64,000 bases of DNA from the NCBI RefSeq assembly GCF_001514145.1, contig NZ_KQ948670.1, positions 58,013 through 122,012 of the forward strand. The letters are read 5' to 3'. The notes below the pieces were generated by a model. The model did no database searches, was not told the origin of the DNA, and was given only the letters and a program-made list of their open reading frames with translations. Of this stretch, positions 1 to 7,921 are shown piece by piece. The DNA is from Streptomyces canus (GTDB lineage Bacteria > Actinomycetota > Actinomycetes > Streptomycetales > Streptomycetaceae). Each line of letters begins with the position of its first letter. The stretch's first letter is position 1. The position numbers and the translations under genes are program-made.

Positions 1-109
1 AGAGCAGGACGGCCGGCCTGGGCACGCCGTCGCCCGTGTGGGCCAGATAGGCGTCGGCGATGCCGTCCTCGGTGGGGATATCGACGGCGGTTCCCTGGAG
101 GGAGGTCAT
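1..109 (-). CDS. Dienelactone-hydrolase-family protein, N-terminal fragment
   Basis: The coding strand starts with ATG at 109 and runs off the left edge, leaving about 36 residues. The visible start, MTSLQGTAVDIPTEDG followed by IADAYL, a short Gly/Asp-rich turn and a PAVLL beta-strand, is the usual opening of actinobacterial dienelactone hydrolases: a first strand of modified substrate-handling sequence, then the strand leading to the oxyanion region of the alpha/beta-hydrolase fold. The catalytic Cys/Ser-Asp-His lie outside the window, so activity cannot be judged. A GAGG element sits about 9 bases upstream of the ATG. Family assignment rests on this short stretch only. Confidence 0.6.
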   Translation of the reverse strand, partial: MTSLQGTAVDIPTEDGIADAYLAHTGDGVPRPAVLL

Positions 110-231
110 GGGGGAGCCTCTCTGTGCATGCGACGGTGAGCAGGTCGCCGGCCCGACGGAACCGGGCCGGGCACATGGTTGCACGCACCACTCAACCGGC
201 CGTCGCGGCCCCCTCCCCCTTGAGGGCCGCT

Positions 232-852
232 TTACTCGAACCGGCTGGTGTCCCCCGCACCATGCCGCACGATCTCGGCCTCGCCGCCGGAGAAGTCGAT
301 CACCGTCGTCGGTTCGGTGCCGCAGTCCCCGGAGTCGACGACCGCGTCCAGCACATGGTCGAGACGGTCCTTGATCTCCCAGCCCTGCGTCATCGGCTCC
401 TCCTCGTCGGGCAGGAGCAGGGTGCTCGACAGCAGCGGCTCTCCGAGCTCGGTGAGCAGCGCCTGGGTGACGACGTGGTCCGGGATGCGCACGCCGACCG
501 TCTTCTTCTTCGGGTGCTGGAGCATACGCGGCACCTCCTTCGTCGCCGGGAGGATGAAGGTGTAGCTGCCGGGTGTGGACGCCTTGATCGCACGGAACAC
601 GTCCTTGTCGACCCGTACGAACTGGCCGAGCTGCGCGAAGTCCTGGCAGACCAGGGTGAAGTGGTGCCGGTCGTCCAGATGCCGGATGGTCCGGATCCGG
701 TCGATGCCGTCACGGCTGCCCAGCCGGCACCCGAGCGCGTAGCAGGAGTCCGTCGGATACGCGATCAGCGCGTCCGAGCGGATGCTCTCGGCGATCTGGG
801 AGATGGTGCGGGGTTGCGGGTTGTCGGGGTGCACGTCGAAGTACTTCGCCAT
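232..852 (-). CDS. Sua5/YciO/YrdC-family protein (threonylcarbamoyl-AMP synthase-like)
   Basis: A 206-residue protein with the single YrdC/YciO fold. The N-terminal part carries the family signature IAYPTDSCYALGC (residues about 30-42), followed by IRTIRHLDDRHHFTLVC, matching the KxR/nucleotide-binding strand, and then KKKTVGVRIPDH and LLSSTLLLP. Family members bind ATP and L-threonine; the YrdC/Sua5 branch makes threonylcarbamoyl-AMP for the t6A37 modification of ANN-decoding tRNAs, while the YciO branch has an uncertain role. The single domain without the Sua5 C-terminal extension, and the YPTDSCYALGC form, fit the YciO branch better than a full Sua5. It is a stand-alone gene on the minus strand. 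Confidence 0.85.
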   Translation of the reverse strand: MAKYFDVHPDNPQPRTISQIAESIRSDALIAYPTDSCYALGCRLGSRDGIDRIRTIRHLDDRHHFTLVCQDFAQLGQFVRVDKDVFRAIKASTPGSYTFILPATKEVPRMLQHPKKKTVGVRIPDHVVTQALLTELGEPLLSSTLLLPDEEEPMTQGWEIKDRLDHVLDAVVDSGDCGTEPTTVIDFSGGEAEIVRHGAGDTSRFE

Positions 853-1050
853 CCGTCGAGCTTATGCCGTCGCCGGACGGCCGCGACGCAGGCACATGAG
901 TGCCGTCGCCGGCCGCCCCATGTGCGCCCGGACGACCGAAGGTCCATGACCGTGCGGCACGCGCCGACGACCCGGTGAGGTCGTGACCGCCTTGCGCACC
1001 GGGACCGTTCGGCGACACGGCCGTGTCTCCCGCTCCCGGCGAAGCCGCTC

Positions 1051-1500
1051 GTGCCGGCCACCCGCGCTCCCGCCATGGACCGTACCGCCGTACGACGGCA
1101 CGCGCCCGCCGGCGCCTCCGCCCCTGCCCTGACGCTGCGCCCGTGGCGGTCCGCGGACGCCCCGGAACCGGCCGTCCTTCACCGGGACGAGGCTCTGGGC
1201 CGCTGGATCGGGTCCGTCGTGGACGACGAGGCGGGCGCAGCAGCGGGGGCGGGAGGGGGACCGGTGCGCCTTCGCCGTCGTCGAGGCACGACGAGGGCGA
1301 TACACGGTCAGCCGGCGAGGTTGGGTGCCGGGCTCGCGCGAGGCAAGGGCGTGGCCCCGCGCGCCGTGGACTGACCTCCCATGCCTTCGACAACTTCGTG
1401 AACCCCTCCACAGCACCGGCAAGAGCGCAGCGACACGCCCTCATCGCACTCCTGCCCGACGGGCACCCCCACGCCCGTCTCCCGCCCGCCGCACGTGAGG
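1051..1500 (+). pseudogene. Decayed GNAT-family N-acetyltransferase gene
   Basis: GNAT motifs are scattered over all three forward frames in the right order. The N-terminal ALTLRPWRSADAPE...HRDEALGRWIGSVVDDEA (1132-1230, start probably ATG 1075) is intact. It is followed in another frame by RCAFAVVEA (about 1263-1290), then EVG and ARGKGVAPRAVD (about 1315-1371; this last piece is the acetyl-CoA-binding motif A), then LTSHAFDNF (about 1372-1400), and finally LLPDGHPHARL (about 1451-1485). The pieces match the usual order of RimJ/RimL-like enzymes, but several frameshifts and internal losses shorten the whole to about 150 residues. No uninterrupted reading frame remains, so it is called a pseudogene and not a sequencing error at one base. 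Confidence 0.7.
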
Positions 1501-1553
1501 TAACGTCCCGAGCGGTGTGCCATGCAGAACGCTAGGGCGAGGAGAAGGGTGAC

Positions 1554-3086
1554 GTGGCAGGTCAGGAGGGCGGGCTCGGTCGGAGCCGGGCGGCGGACGC
1601 TCGCACCCCGACATGGGCGCAGGAACTCCTCGACCATCTGCGGCCGACCGGACGTGACGTCCGCCGGATCGTCGCCTGGCTCGCGGAGACGCTGCGCGGC
1701 ACGGCCTCGCTCCAGGACCACACCGGAACCCTCGTCGCCGGAACACGCCTCCCGCTGGACGAGGGCCTGGTCGCCGACATCCTCGCCGGTCGCATCGCCT
1801 CCGCGGCCGCGGCCGACGAGGACGGCCACCTGCGCCTGGTCAGGATCGAGCAGCCGCATCAGGCGTCCGCGGGAGTGCTCGCGGTGGCCCGCCCGGAACC
1901 CTTCGACCGGCGCGCCTCCGACATCCTCACCCACACCGTCCAGGTCCTCGAACTTCTGCTGCGCGCCCGTGAGGCGACCGCGGCCGGGCGGCGCCTGAAG
2001 CGGGCCACGTCCGATCTGCGCCTGGCGATACTCCAGCTGCTCATGGTGGAGGACACCGTGTCCGCCCGTCGTGTCGCCGCGGGGCTCTGGCCCGGCCTGC
2101 TCGACACCGAGACGGCATGCGTCTACGTCCTCGAGGGGGACGCCGCGGAACGGGACCGGCTCGCGGAGGAGTGCCTCGGCGTGACCGGCGACCGCGCACT
2201 CGTGGTGCGCTGTCCGGCGATGGACGGGCACGTGATCATCGTGACCACCGCGGACGCGGCGGGCGAGGCCCTGCGCTCACTCGTCGACCGCAACCCCGGC
2301 ACCCTGCTCGGCGGCAGCTCCCGGCAGAGCCTCGCCCGGACGGCCACCGCCTACGGGCAGGCGGTCAGCGCCCTCGCCGTGGCGCGGGTACGGCCGGACA
2401 AGGCGGCCGTGTACGCCGAACGCACCCACCCCGAACGGCTGATGGACCCGGCCGCGCTGCGCGAATGGACCGCCCGGCTGCTGCGTCCGCTCGACACCCT
2501 GCCGCACCACACCCGCGCCGAACTGCTCGCCACCACCCGGCTCGGACTGGAGTTCACCGCCGTGAGCGCGGCCAAGGTCCTCGGCGTCAGCCGCAACACC
2601 GTCCGCGCCCGTATGGAACGCGTCGAGTCCCTGCTGCGGACCGATTTCACCGACCTCACCGTCCGCGCGACCGTCCACCTGGCCCTGAGCACCCAGGTCA
2701 GCCTCGCGGACGGACAAGGCGATCACGGCGGCACCCCGCAGGCCCGCGCCCGGCTCGGCGATTTGCTGGCCGGACCCGCGCTGGGGACCTGGGCGCGGGA
2801 GCTGCTGGGCCGTCTGGACGGCGACGCCCGCGACCTGCGCCGCACCCTGCGCAGCTGGATCGCCGCGGGCGGCAACGCGGAGCGGGCCGCGCAGACACTG
2901 GCCGTGCACCCGCAGACCGTGCGCGAACACGTCCGCAGCGCCGAGCCGGTTCTGGAACGCCGGCTGATCGCCTCCGGGAGCGACCTCTACGAGGTCGTGC
3001 TGGCCCATCTGGCGACCGGCGAACTCGAACACCCCGTCCTGCTCCGGGACAATCCGGGCCATCCGGACGCACCTGTGCACGGGTGA
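1554..3086 (+). CDS. PucR/CdaR-like transcriptional regulator
   Basis: A 510-residue regulator starting at GTG 1554, with a GGAGAAGGG ribosome site just upstream. The first third (LQDHTGTLVAG, then an AAADEDGHLRLVRI strand) resembles a small GAF/sensor-type domain. The middle (about residues 150-270) looks like the GGDEF-like region of CdaR proteins. A PucR-type helix-turn-helix follows at about residues 320-375, with TTRLGLEFTAVSAAKVLGVS and RNTVRARMERVESLL. A second copy of a similar helical pair, including QTLAVHPQTVREHVRSAEPVLERRL, lies near residues 440-475. Two C-terminal HTH-like units are a known arrangement in Streptomyces relatives of this family. The ligand is unknown. No obvious target gene is adjacent; the next gene downstream has its own promoter. 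Confidence 0.75.
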   Translation: MAGQEGGLGRSRAADARTPTWAQELLDHLRPTGRDVRRIVAWLAETLRGTASLQDHTGTLVAGTRLPLDEGLVADILAGRIASAAAADEDGHLRLVRIEQPHQASAGVLAVARPEPFDRRASDILTHTVQVLELLLRAREATAAGRRLKRATSDLRLAILQLLMVEDTVSARRVAAGLWPGLLDTETACVYVLEGDAAERDRLAEECLGVTGDRALVVRCPAMDGHVIIVTTADAAGEALRSLVDRNPGTLLGGSSRQSLARTATAYGQAVSALAVARVRPDKAAVYAERTHPERLMDPAALREWTARLLRPLDTLPHHTRAELLATTRLGLEFTAVSAAKVLGVSRNTVRARMERVESLLRTDFTDLTVRATVHLALSTQVSLADGQGDHGGTPQARARLGDLLAGPALGTWARELLGRLDGDARDLRRTLRSWIAAGGNAERAAQTLAVHPQTVREHVRSAEPVLERRLIASGSDLYEVVLAHLATGELEHPVLLRDNPGHPDAPVHG

Positions 3087-3274
3087 GCCCTGTGCCGCGC
3101 ACAGCGGGCATCGACGCGATTCACAAGGGTGCGCAGGTCACGTAAGTTCGACGCACCGCAGGGGGAACGACCGGAACGGGGGACCGGTCGCGCCCCCTGT
3201 GACGTGTCTCCCGCGACTCCCGCCGGTCCTCGCCCACGCCACCGGCACTGGTTCGGTCTTCCGGCACCGATGTG

Positions 3275-3298
3275 GACTGACCTGCGCACGACGGGTAC
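3275..3298 (+). promoter_or_regulatory. Putative sigma-B-type promoter
   Basis: GACT, exactly 14 bases, then GGGTAC. This fits the Streptomyces sigma-B/stress promoter pattern GNNT-N14-16-GGGTAC/T. It lies 39 bases upstream of the ATG at 3338 and suggests stress or osmotic control of the small protein downstream. Pattern match only. Confidence 0.45.
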
Positions 3299-3337
3299 TC
3301 GTCCCCTCCGGAACGTCTACCGCCGGAGGAGGCCCGA

Positions 3338-3574
3338 ATGACCAGCAGCACGGAGACCGGCGGCGCGACCGGCACGCCGGACAAGGACTACAACCTCATC
3401 TGGTACGTCGAGGCGTGCCTGAGCAACGCGCTGCGCCTGGAGAGCTACATCCAGGACGCGGAACGCGACAAGGACACCGAGGTCGCCGACCTGTTCCGCA
3501 AGGCCCAGGCGGACAGCCGCAAGGGCGCCGAGATAGGCAAGGGGCTCCTGCGCGCCCGGCTGAACGGCGGCTGA
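3338..3574 (+). CDS. Small conserved helical protein of unknown function
   Basis: A 78-residue, acidic, soluble protein. After a polar Thr/Gly-rich N-terminus it is predicted to be almost wholly helical (NLIWYVEACLSNALRLE, then DAERDKDTEVADLFRKAQ), ending in KGLLRARLNGG. There is no signal peptide, cysteine or membrane segment. I recognise it only as the kind of small two-helix protein common in Streptomyces; no function can be named. The start ATG has a GGAGGAGG ribosome site 7 bases upstream. A sigma-B-like promoter precedes it and a strong hairpin terminator follows, so it is monocistronic. Confidence 0.7.
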   Translation: MTSSTETGGATGTPDKDYNLIWYVEACLSNALRLESYIQDAERDKDTEVADLFRKAQADSRKGAEIGKGLLRARLNGG

Positions 3575-3586
3575 CCCGGTAGGTGC

Positions 3587-3620
3587 GGAAGGGCCGGACA
3601 GACGGGTGTCCGGCCCTTCC
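3587..3620. terminator. Strong hairpin terminator
   Basis: Perfect 14-bp inverted repeat (GGAAGGGCCGGACA at 3587-3600 and its complement at 3607-3620) with a 6-base loop. It lies 12 bases after the stop codon of the 78-residue gene. No T-run follows, as is usual in Streptomyces. Confidence 0.85.
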
Positions 3621-3736
3621 ATCCTGCGCGGACGTCGCGTTGCCGTCCGGGAGAAGGCGCACAGGGACTGAACAGGCGTAACCGATCTTCCGTACCCCAG
3701 GGTGTAGTCGTACACCGACCGGATACGGAGAGGCTC

Positions 3737-4183
3737 GTGCCGCGACGAGGACGCAACCATCGGAACACCGTGTTACGCCTTGGCACCCTCGTCGGGAGCC
3801 TCGCGCTGGTCACGGCCTGTGGCGGAGGCGAGGACGACACCGCCAAGACCCCACGGCCGTCGAGGAGTTCCGCCGCGCCCGCGGCCGGCATCGTGGCCCC
3901 GGCCAGGATCGAGGTGATCGCCGGACTGGCCGGCTGCAAGGCCGAGATCCGTATCGAGGCCGACGAACTGCGTGAGGGACTCTGCCACTCGGGTCAGGCC
4001 GACTACCGCATCACCACCTTCCCCGCGGAGAAGTACAAGGAGGCGTGGCTCGACGCGGCCAGTGTCTACGGCGGCAAGTACCTCGTGGGCCCGCGCTGGG
4101 TGGTCAGCGCCAAGGCGGAACACCTGGAACAGGCCAGGAACAAGCTGGGCGGGACCATACGGCAGCTGCAGGGCACGTCGTAG
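3737..4183 (+). CDS. Putative lipoprotein with a TTA codon
   Basis: A 148-residue secreted protein starting at GTG 3737. It has a basic N-terminus, a hydrophobic stretch (LVGSLALVTAC) ending in a lipobox with the lipidated Cys near residue 28, then a Thr/Pro/Ser-rich linker. The mature domain has two further Cys (GLAGCKAE and EGLCHSGQ) that probably form a disulfide, and an alpha/beta make-up (DYRITTFPAEKYKEAWLDAA, VGPRWVVSAKAEHLEQA). Codon 13 (3773-3775) is TTA, the rare leucine codon read by the bldA tRNA in Streptomyces, so translation is probably tied to development or late growth. It stands alone. Function unknown. Confidence 0.75.
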   Translation: MPRRGRNHRNTVLRLGTLVGSLALVTACGGGEDDTAKTPRPSRSSAAPAAGIVAPARIEVIAGLAGCKAEIRIEADELREGLCHSGQADYRITTFPAEKYKEAWLDAASVYGGKYLVGPRWVVSAKAEHLEQARNKLGGTIRQLQGTS

Positions 4184-4219
4184 GTGCTGCCGGGCGCGCC
4201 CCCGGCAGAACCCACACCG

Positions 4220-4963
4220 TCAGGCGACCACCGCCGAGACCTTGCCGTGAGCCCGTTCCGGCTCGAGGACCCGCTCCGCCAGATAGCCGAAGAGCAGCCC
4301 GAATCCCGCCCACAGCACGGCCTGGACGCCGAGCGAGGCCAGGCGGAACTCCCACAGGTCGGTGGCCGGGAAACCCTTCGGGGTGTTGTCCCCGGCGGGC
4401 AGGGCGACCATCGCCACCGCCACCGCGGCGACGAAGGCCACGGCGGCCGCGGTCGAGGCGTTCCAGTTGCCCCAGGCCGGGGCCAGTCTGCGGCCCAGCA
4501 GGACCGCGCCGATCGCGAGGAGCACGCTGAGCGCGATCATCAGGACGAACAGGGCGGTGCGCTTGTCGATGGTGTCCGGGTCGCCCACCGCGGGCGGGTT
4601 CGCCGGATACTTGAGGATCGGCACGAGATAGACGGTGAGGAAGCCGCCGAGCGCGGTCAGACCCGCCGTCGCCCGGGCTCCGAACCGGCCGATCCGGCCC
4701 AGTGCGAAGCAGAACGCCAGCGCCAGGATGCCGCCGATGGCGACCCCGAAGACGAGGACCCCGGTGGCGAGTCCGGCCGTCGACTGCACGGAACGGCTGA
4801 CGAGTTCCTCGCCGTGCTCGTGGGAGCCGGCCTCCTCGAAGGCGATGGCCGCGTCCACCGGGCCCTCACCGACCAGGTAGGCGAAGACGAAGGCCAGGAC
4901 GCCGGCGCCGAGCCCCGCGAGCATGCCGCGCACCAACAGGGTGCGTACGACTGTGGAGTTCAT
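4220..4963 (-). CDS. cbtA: CbtA-family cobalt transport protein
   Basis: A 247-residue membrane protein with about six hydrophobic helices. The first (TLLVRGMLAGLGAGVLAFVF) and the following acidic/His patch DAAIAFEEAGSHEHGEELVSR are characteristic of CbtA, the proposed cobalt permease subunit of actinobacteria and proteobacteria. Later segments include GVLVFGVAIGGILALAFCFALG and LGVQAVLWAGFGLLFGYLAERVL. It lies 16 bases after cbtB on the same strand, so the two are co-transcribed. The transcript begins with a cobalamin riboswitch, which supports a role in supplying cobalt for B12. Length and topology match the family. Confidence 0.9.
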   Translation of the reverse strand: MNSTVVRTLLVRGMLAGLGAGVLAFVFAYLVGEGPVDAAIAFEEAGSHEHGEELVSRSVQSTAGLATGVLVFGVAIGGILALAFCFALGRIGRFGARATAGLTALGGFLTVYLVPILKYPANPPAVGDPDTIDKRTALFVLMIALSVLLAIGAVLLGRRLAPAWGNWNASTAAAVAFVAAVAVAMVALPAGDNTPKGFPATDLWEFRLASLGVQAVLWAGFGLLFGYLAERVLEPERAHGKVSAVVA

Positions 4964-4979
4964 GGTGTTCCGCCCCGCC

Positions 4980-5198
4980 TCAGTGGCAGGGGAAACCGAG
5001 CAGGTGGCGTGCGTCGTGCACCCACTCGTGGACGCCCTCGCCGGAGACGAGTGCGGTGGCGCCCTGTTCGGCGCCGACGAAGTACAGCAGGACGAGCATC
5101 AGGACGCCGAAGAAGACGGCCCAGGGGACGAGCGCCCGCACCGGCAGCGGGGTGATCGCAGGGGTGGTGGGCGTGGGGGCGGCAGTGGACTGCGCCAT
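4980..5198 (-). CDS. cbtB: CbtB-family cobalt transport subunit
   Basis: A 72-residue protein with one membrane helix (PWAVFFGVLMLVLLYFVGAEQG). Its C-terminus is rich in histidine (HEWVHDARHLLGFPCH) and is the presumed metal-binding end typical of CbtB. The N-terminus is Thr/Pro/Ala-rich and cytoplasmic or disordered. A GGAGGTCTC ribosome site precedes the ATG. It is the first gene of the cbtB-cbtA operon, directly downstream of a cobalamin riboswitch on the same strand, so expression should fall when B12 is plentiful. Confidence 0.9.
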   Translation of the reverse strand: MAQSTAAPTPTTPAITPLPVRALVPWAVFFGVLMLVLLYFVGAEQGATALVSGEGVHEWVHDARHLLGFPCH

Positions 5199-5249
5199 GG
5201 CGAGACCTCCTCGGGAACAACGCGTCCCGCATCGTGGTGGAGCACTCGA

Positions 5250-5395
5250 CGACGGCGTTGGGTCTGACTCACCACCACCTCGTCATCCGAGGGGTGGCAC
5301 ACAGTGGCGCGACCGTGCCGGGCTTGCACCGGACTTCCGTGGCGCCGTCGTCCTTGTCGCCCCAGATGGTAGGGGTAATACGGGCTTCGGCCAAC
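5250..5395 (-). promoter_or_regulatory. Cobalamin (B12) riboswitch
   Basis: On the minus strand the leader of cbtB contains the conserved core of cobalamin riboswitches: GGAAGTCCGGTGCAAG, then CCCGGCACGGTCG, then the B12 box CGCCACTGTG (about 5289-5345). The closing element GAGTCAGACCC (about 5260-5272) follows downstream. Order and spacing match the family. Exact ends are estimated. It ends about 50 bases before the cbtB start, leaving room for an expression platform that hides the ribosome site. It also lies between divergent genes, so the plus-strand gene at 5451 is not under its control. Confidence 0.9.
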
Positions 5396-5450
5396 ATGGC
5401 GTACGCCACCTACGATGAACCGCCCCCGCCGACTCGACGAAAGGGCCCCC

Positions 5451-6032
5451 ATGACCGTCCGGCTCACCTTCCTGTGCGCCGCCGCCCGCACGGAACGCGC
5501 CGTACGTTTCGCCGACGACCCTCTCGACGAGCGCGCGCTGTGCCGGGCGGAGGCCGCCGCCGGGACCATCCCGCAGGCCGGCACGATCTTCACGGCACCT
5601 TCTCTCCGCTGCACCGGGACGGCCGAGGCTCTTGGCTGGGAAACCGTCACGGCGCAACCGGCGCTGCGGGACCTCGACATGGGTTCCTGGTACGGCCGCA
5701 CACTCGACGAGATCGCGGCAACCGACGCCTCGGGACTGGCCAGTTGGCTCACCGATCCGGAGGCGGCGCCGCACGGCGGAGAGAGCGTGGAGCAGATCTG
5801 CGACCGCATCGCCTCCTGGCTGGACGCGCTGCCGTCCGACGCGGGACGCGTACTGGCGGTGGTCGAACAGGCCGTGGCACGGGCCGCGGTGGTCCACGCG
5901 CTCGGGGCGCCGCGCCAGGCGTTCTGGAGAATCGACGTCCCCCCGCTGTCCACCGTCGAACTCACGGGGCGCACCGGCCGCTGGAATCTGCGGATGGCCG
6001 AGCTGCCGCTCAGTCCTCGCCCACAACGGTGA
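5451..6032 (+). CDS. Histidine-phosphatase-fold protein lacking catalytic histidines
   Basis: A 193-residue protein in the phosphoglycerate-mutase-like superfamily. Recognisable family elements are a first strand (VRLTFLCAAA), APSLRCTGTAEALG (the Arg of the SPLxRxxQTA motif), LRDLDMGSWYGRTLDEI, GGESVEQICDRI, and the last strand VLAVVEQAVARAAVVHALG. The nucleophile motif, normally RHG in the first strand, is replaced by CAA, and the second catalytic His, normally TH before GGVIR, is replaced by Glu (VVEQAVAR). It should therefore not act as a standard phosphohistidine enzyme. Start chosen at ATG 5451; an in-frame ATG at 5415 is less likely. It is divergent from cbtBA, and relatives of CobC (alpha-ribazole phosphatase) suggest a link to B12, but that is inference. 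Confidence 0.75.
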   Translation: MTVRLTFLCAAARTERAVRFADDPLDERALCRAEAAAGTIPQAGTIFTAPSLRCTGTAEALGWETVTAQPALRDLDMGSWYGRTLDEIAATDASGLASWLTDPEAAPHGGESVEQICDRIASWLDALPSDAGRVLAVVEQAVARAAVVHALGAPRQAFWRIDVPPLSTVELTGRTGRWNLRMAELPLSPRPQR

Positions 6033-6902
6033 GGGCGTCCCCGAGGGCCGCGGCGATCCGTGCGGCCCGGGCATCGTCGTCCAGCCGGCGGGTGAGACAG
6101 GCGCAGGCGTGCCCGTGCCGCAGCGACCACCAGGCCGCAGACCCGCCGATCCCGCCCTTGGCGATCTTTCCCTTGTCCCGGACGAAGCCCAGCGTCCAGG
6201 TGGCCCGGGTGCCGAAGACCTCGTCGAAGCCGGTGACCTGGGCGGCCAGGAGCTCGGCGTGCAGCTCGGCCCCCAGGAGACCGCGCACCGGCCCGTCCTC
6301 GCTGGTCAGACGCGAGAAGAACTCCGCCGTCGAACTCGCCGTCGTCTGGAGGTTGGCGGCCCCGAACACCGACTGCCGCCACGCCCGGGAGTTGGTCCCG
6401 GCCGGGTCCAGAACGCCGCCCGGTATCTCCAACCACGGTCTGGCGTGCAGCTGTTCGGGCCAGCCGGGACGCGCGTACTCGAGGTCGGCGACCCGCTCCA
6501 GCGAGTCGTCCGGAAGGCCGCCCCATCTCGTGGAAGAGCTGCCCCGAAGCCGTCCCTGCGGCGGCCCGCAGGACCCCGTCGACAGATGGCCGTAGGTCAG
6601 CGCATGCTCCCCGGGAGCTGCGCCGGGGACAGATCGCGACCGGCCGCCTCGGCGGTGAAGCGGGGCCGGCCCGACCGGTGGGTGAGCACCTGGCGCAGGG
6701 TGGTCCGCTCCTTGCCGTGGACTCCGTACGCCTTCCAGTGCGCGGCGATCGGCTCGTCCAGCGTCAGGGCGCCGTCGCGCACGGCCGCCGGCGCGGTGAG
6801 CGTGACGAAGGACTTGGACAGGGAGTACGGCATGACGAGGGTGTCGTCGCGCCACGGGCGGCCGCGCCCGGCGTCGCCCAACAGGCGTTCAGCCGCACCA
6901 CT
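6010..6902 (-). pseudogene. Broken serine hydrolase (class C beta-lactamase/esterase family)
   Basis: Two overlapping minus-strand frames together give most of an EstB-like serine hydrolase. The first piece (about 6597-6902) has GRPWRDDTLVMPYSLSKSF, with SLSK as the SxxK catalytic motif, and LRQVLTHRSGRP. The protein then shifts frame near 6600 and continues with HALTYGHL, the tyrosine motif of the family, through RGLLGAELHAEL and GFDEVFGTRATWTLGF to the stop at 6010. An in-frame TGA at 6903-6905 cuts off the first 60-70 residues normally found before the RRPW element. Two separate lesions make a dead gene more likely than one sequencing error. Its end overlaps the end of the phosphatase-like gene by 23 bases. 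Confidence 0.7.
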
Positions 6903-6944
6903 TCACGGCCGTCACGCCACACGCGCCCCGGCCTCGGGCCACAC

Positions 6945-7862
6945 TCAACGAAGAGTGAGCTCCCGCAGGGCCTTCGCCACGTCCGCCGGCGCTTCCTCCG
7001 CCATGAAGTGGCCGCACGAGACGGTCGTATGGCGAAGGTCGTCGGCCCAGGCCTCCCACAGGGCGGTGGCCTCGTAGCCGAGCGCGGCTCCCCAGTCCTG
7101 CTGGAGCACGGTCACCGGCATGCCCAGCCGGTTCTCCGCGGCCCGGTCGGCCTCGTCGTGCTCGACGTCGATGCCCGCGGAGGCGCGGTAGTCGGCGACG
7201 ATCGACGGCACCGCCTCGCGGCAGGCCCGCAGATACTCCGCACGGACCTCCGCGGGGATCGCGTCGGGACGGTTCGCCCACACGTCGAGGAAGTGGCCGA
7301 AGAACGCGTCCGCGCTCGCGGAGATCATCCGCTCGGCGAGACCGGACGGCTGGGCCATGAGGTAGAGGTGGAAGGCGACCGCCGCCGACGTGCCGTGCAG
7401 GGCGTCCCACATGTCGAGGGTCGGCAGGACGTCCAGACAGGCCAGGTGGCTGACCGCGTCCGGATGGTCGAGGCCGGCCCGGAAGGCGACCAGTGCGCCC
7501 CGGTCGTGCCCGGCCAGCGCGAAACGGGCGTGGCCCAGCCGGCGGGCGAGGGTGACGACGTCGTGCGCCATGGTCCGCTTGGAGTAGGTGTGCGGGCCGT
7601 CCTCGCGCGGCTTGTCGCTGTCGCCGTAACCGCGCAGGTCGGGGCAGATCACGGTGTGGTCGGCCGCCAGGTCCGCCGCGACATGGCGCCACATCAGGTG
7701 GGTCTGCGGGAAGCCGTGCAGCAGGACCACGGGTGTGCCGGTCCCTCCCACGGCCACATGGAGGGACACGTCCTCGGCGACGGACACGCGCTGGTACTCG
7801 AATCCGGCGATGGTGGGTCTCACGGCGGGGCTCTCTTCGGTCGTACGGCGAACGGGAGGCAT
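6945..7862 (-). CDS. Alpha/beta hydrolase, haloacetate dehalogenase/epoxide hydrolase type
   Basis: A 305-residue cytosolic alpha/beta hydrolase. LLHGFPQTHLMWR supplies the oxyanion HG motif. The nucleophile elbow AGHDRG (Asp120) replaces the usual Ser with Asp, as in fluoroacetate/haloalkane dehalogenases and epoxide hydrolases. A cap region (about 140-230) includes HLYLMAQPSGLAERMI. The C-terminal CGHFMAEE holds the catalytic His. PDLRGYGDSDKP is the typical strand-loop before the elbow. The start at 7862 is uncertain: an in-frame GTG at 7823, preceded by GAAGAGAG, also fits and would remove 13 poorly conserved residues. The gene is divergent from the SARP-like regulator. The natural substrate cannot be read from the sequence. 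Confidence 0.82.
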   Translation of the reverse strand: MPPVRRTTEESPAVRPTIAGFEYQRVSVAEDVSLHVAVGGTGTPVVLLHGFPQTHLMWRHVAADLAADHTVICPDLRGYGDSDKPREDGPHTYSKRTMAHDVVTLARRLGHARFALAGHDRGALVAFRAGLDHPDAVSHLACLDVLPTLDMWDALHGTSAAVAFHLYLMAQPSGLAERMISASADAFFGHFLDVWANRPDAIPAEVRAEYLRACREAVPSIVADYRASAGIDVEHDEADRAAENRLGMPVTVLQQDWGAALGYEATALWEAWADDLRHTTVSCGHFMAEEAPADVAKALRELTLR

Positions 7863-7921
7863 CGGTGTCCGGGCCCGGGGCGCCGATGAACCCCAGGATC
7901 CGGGGAGCGAATGAGCAACGA

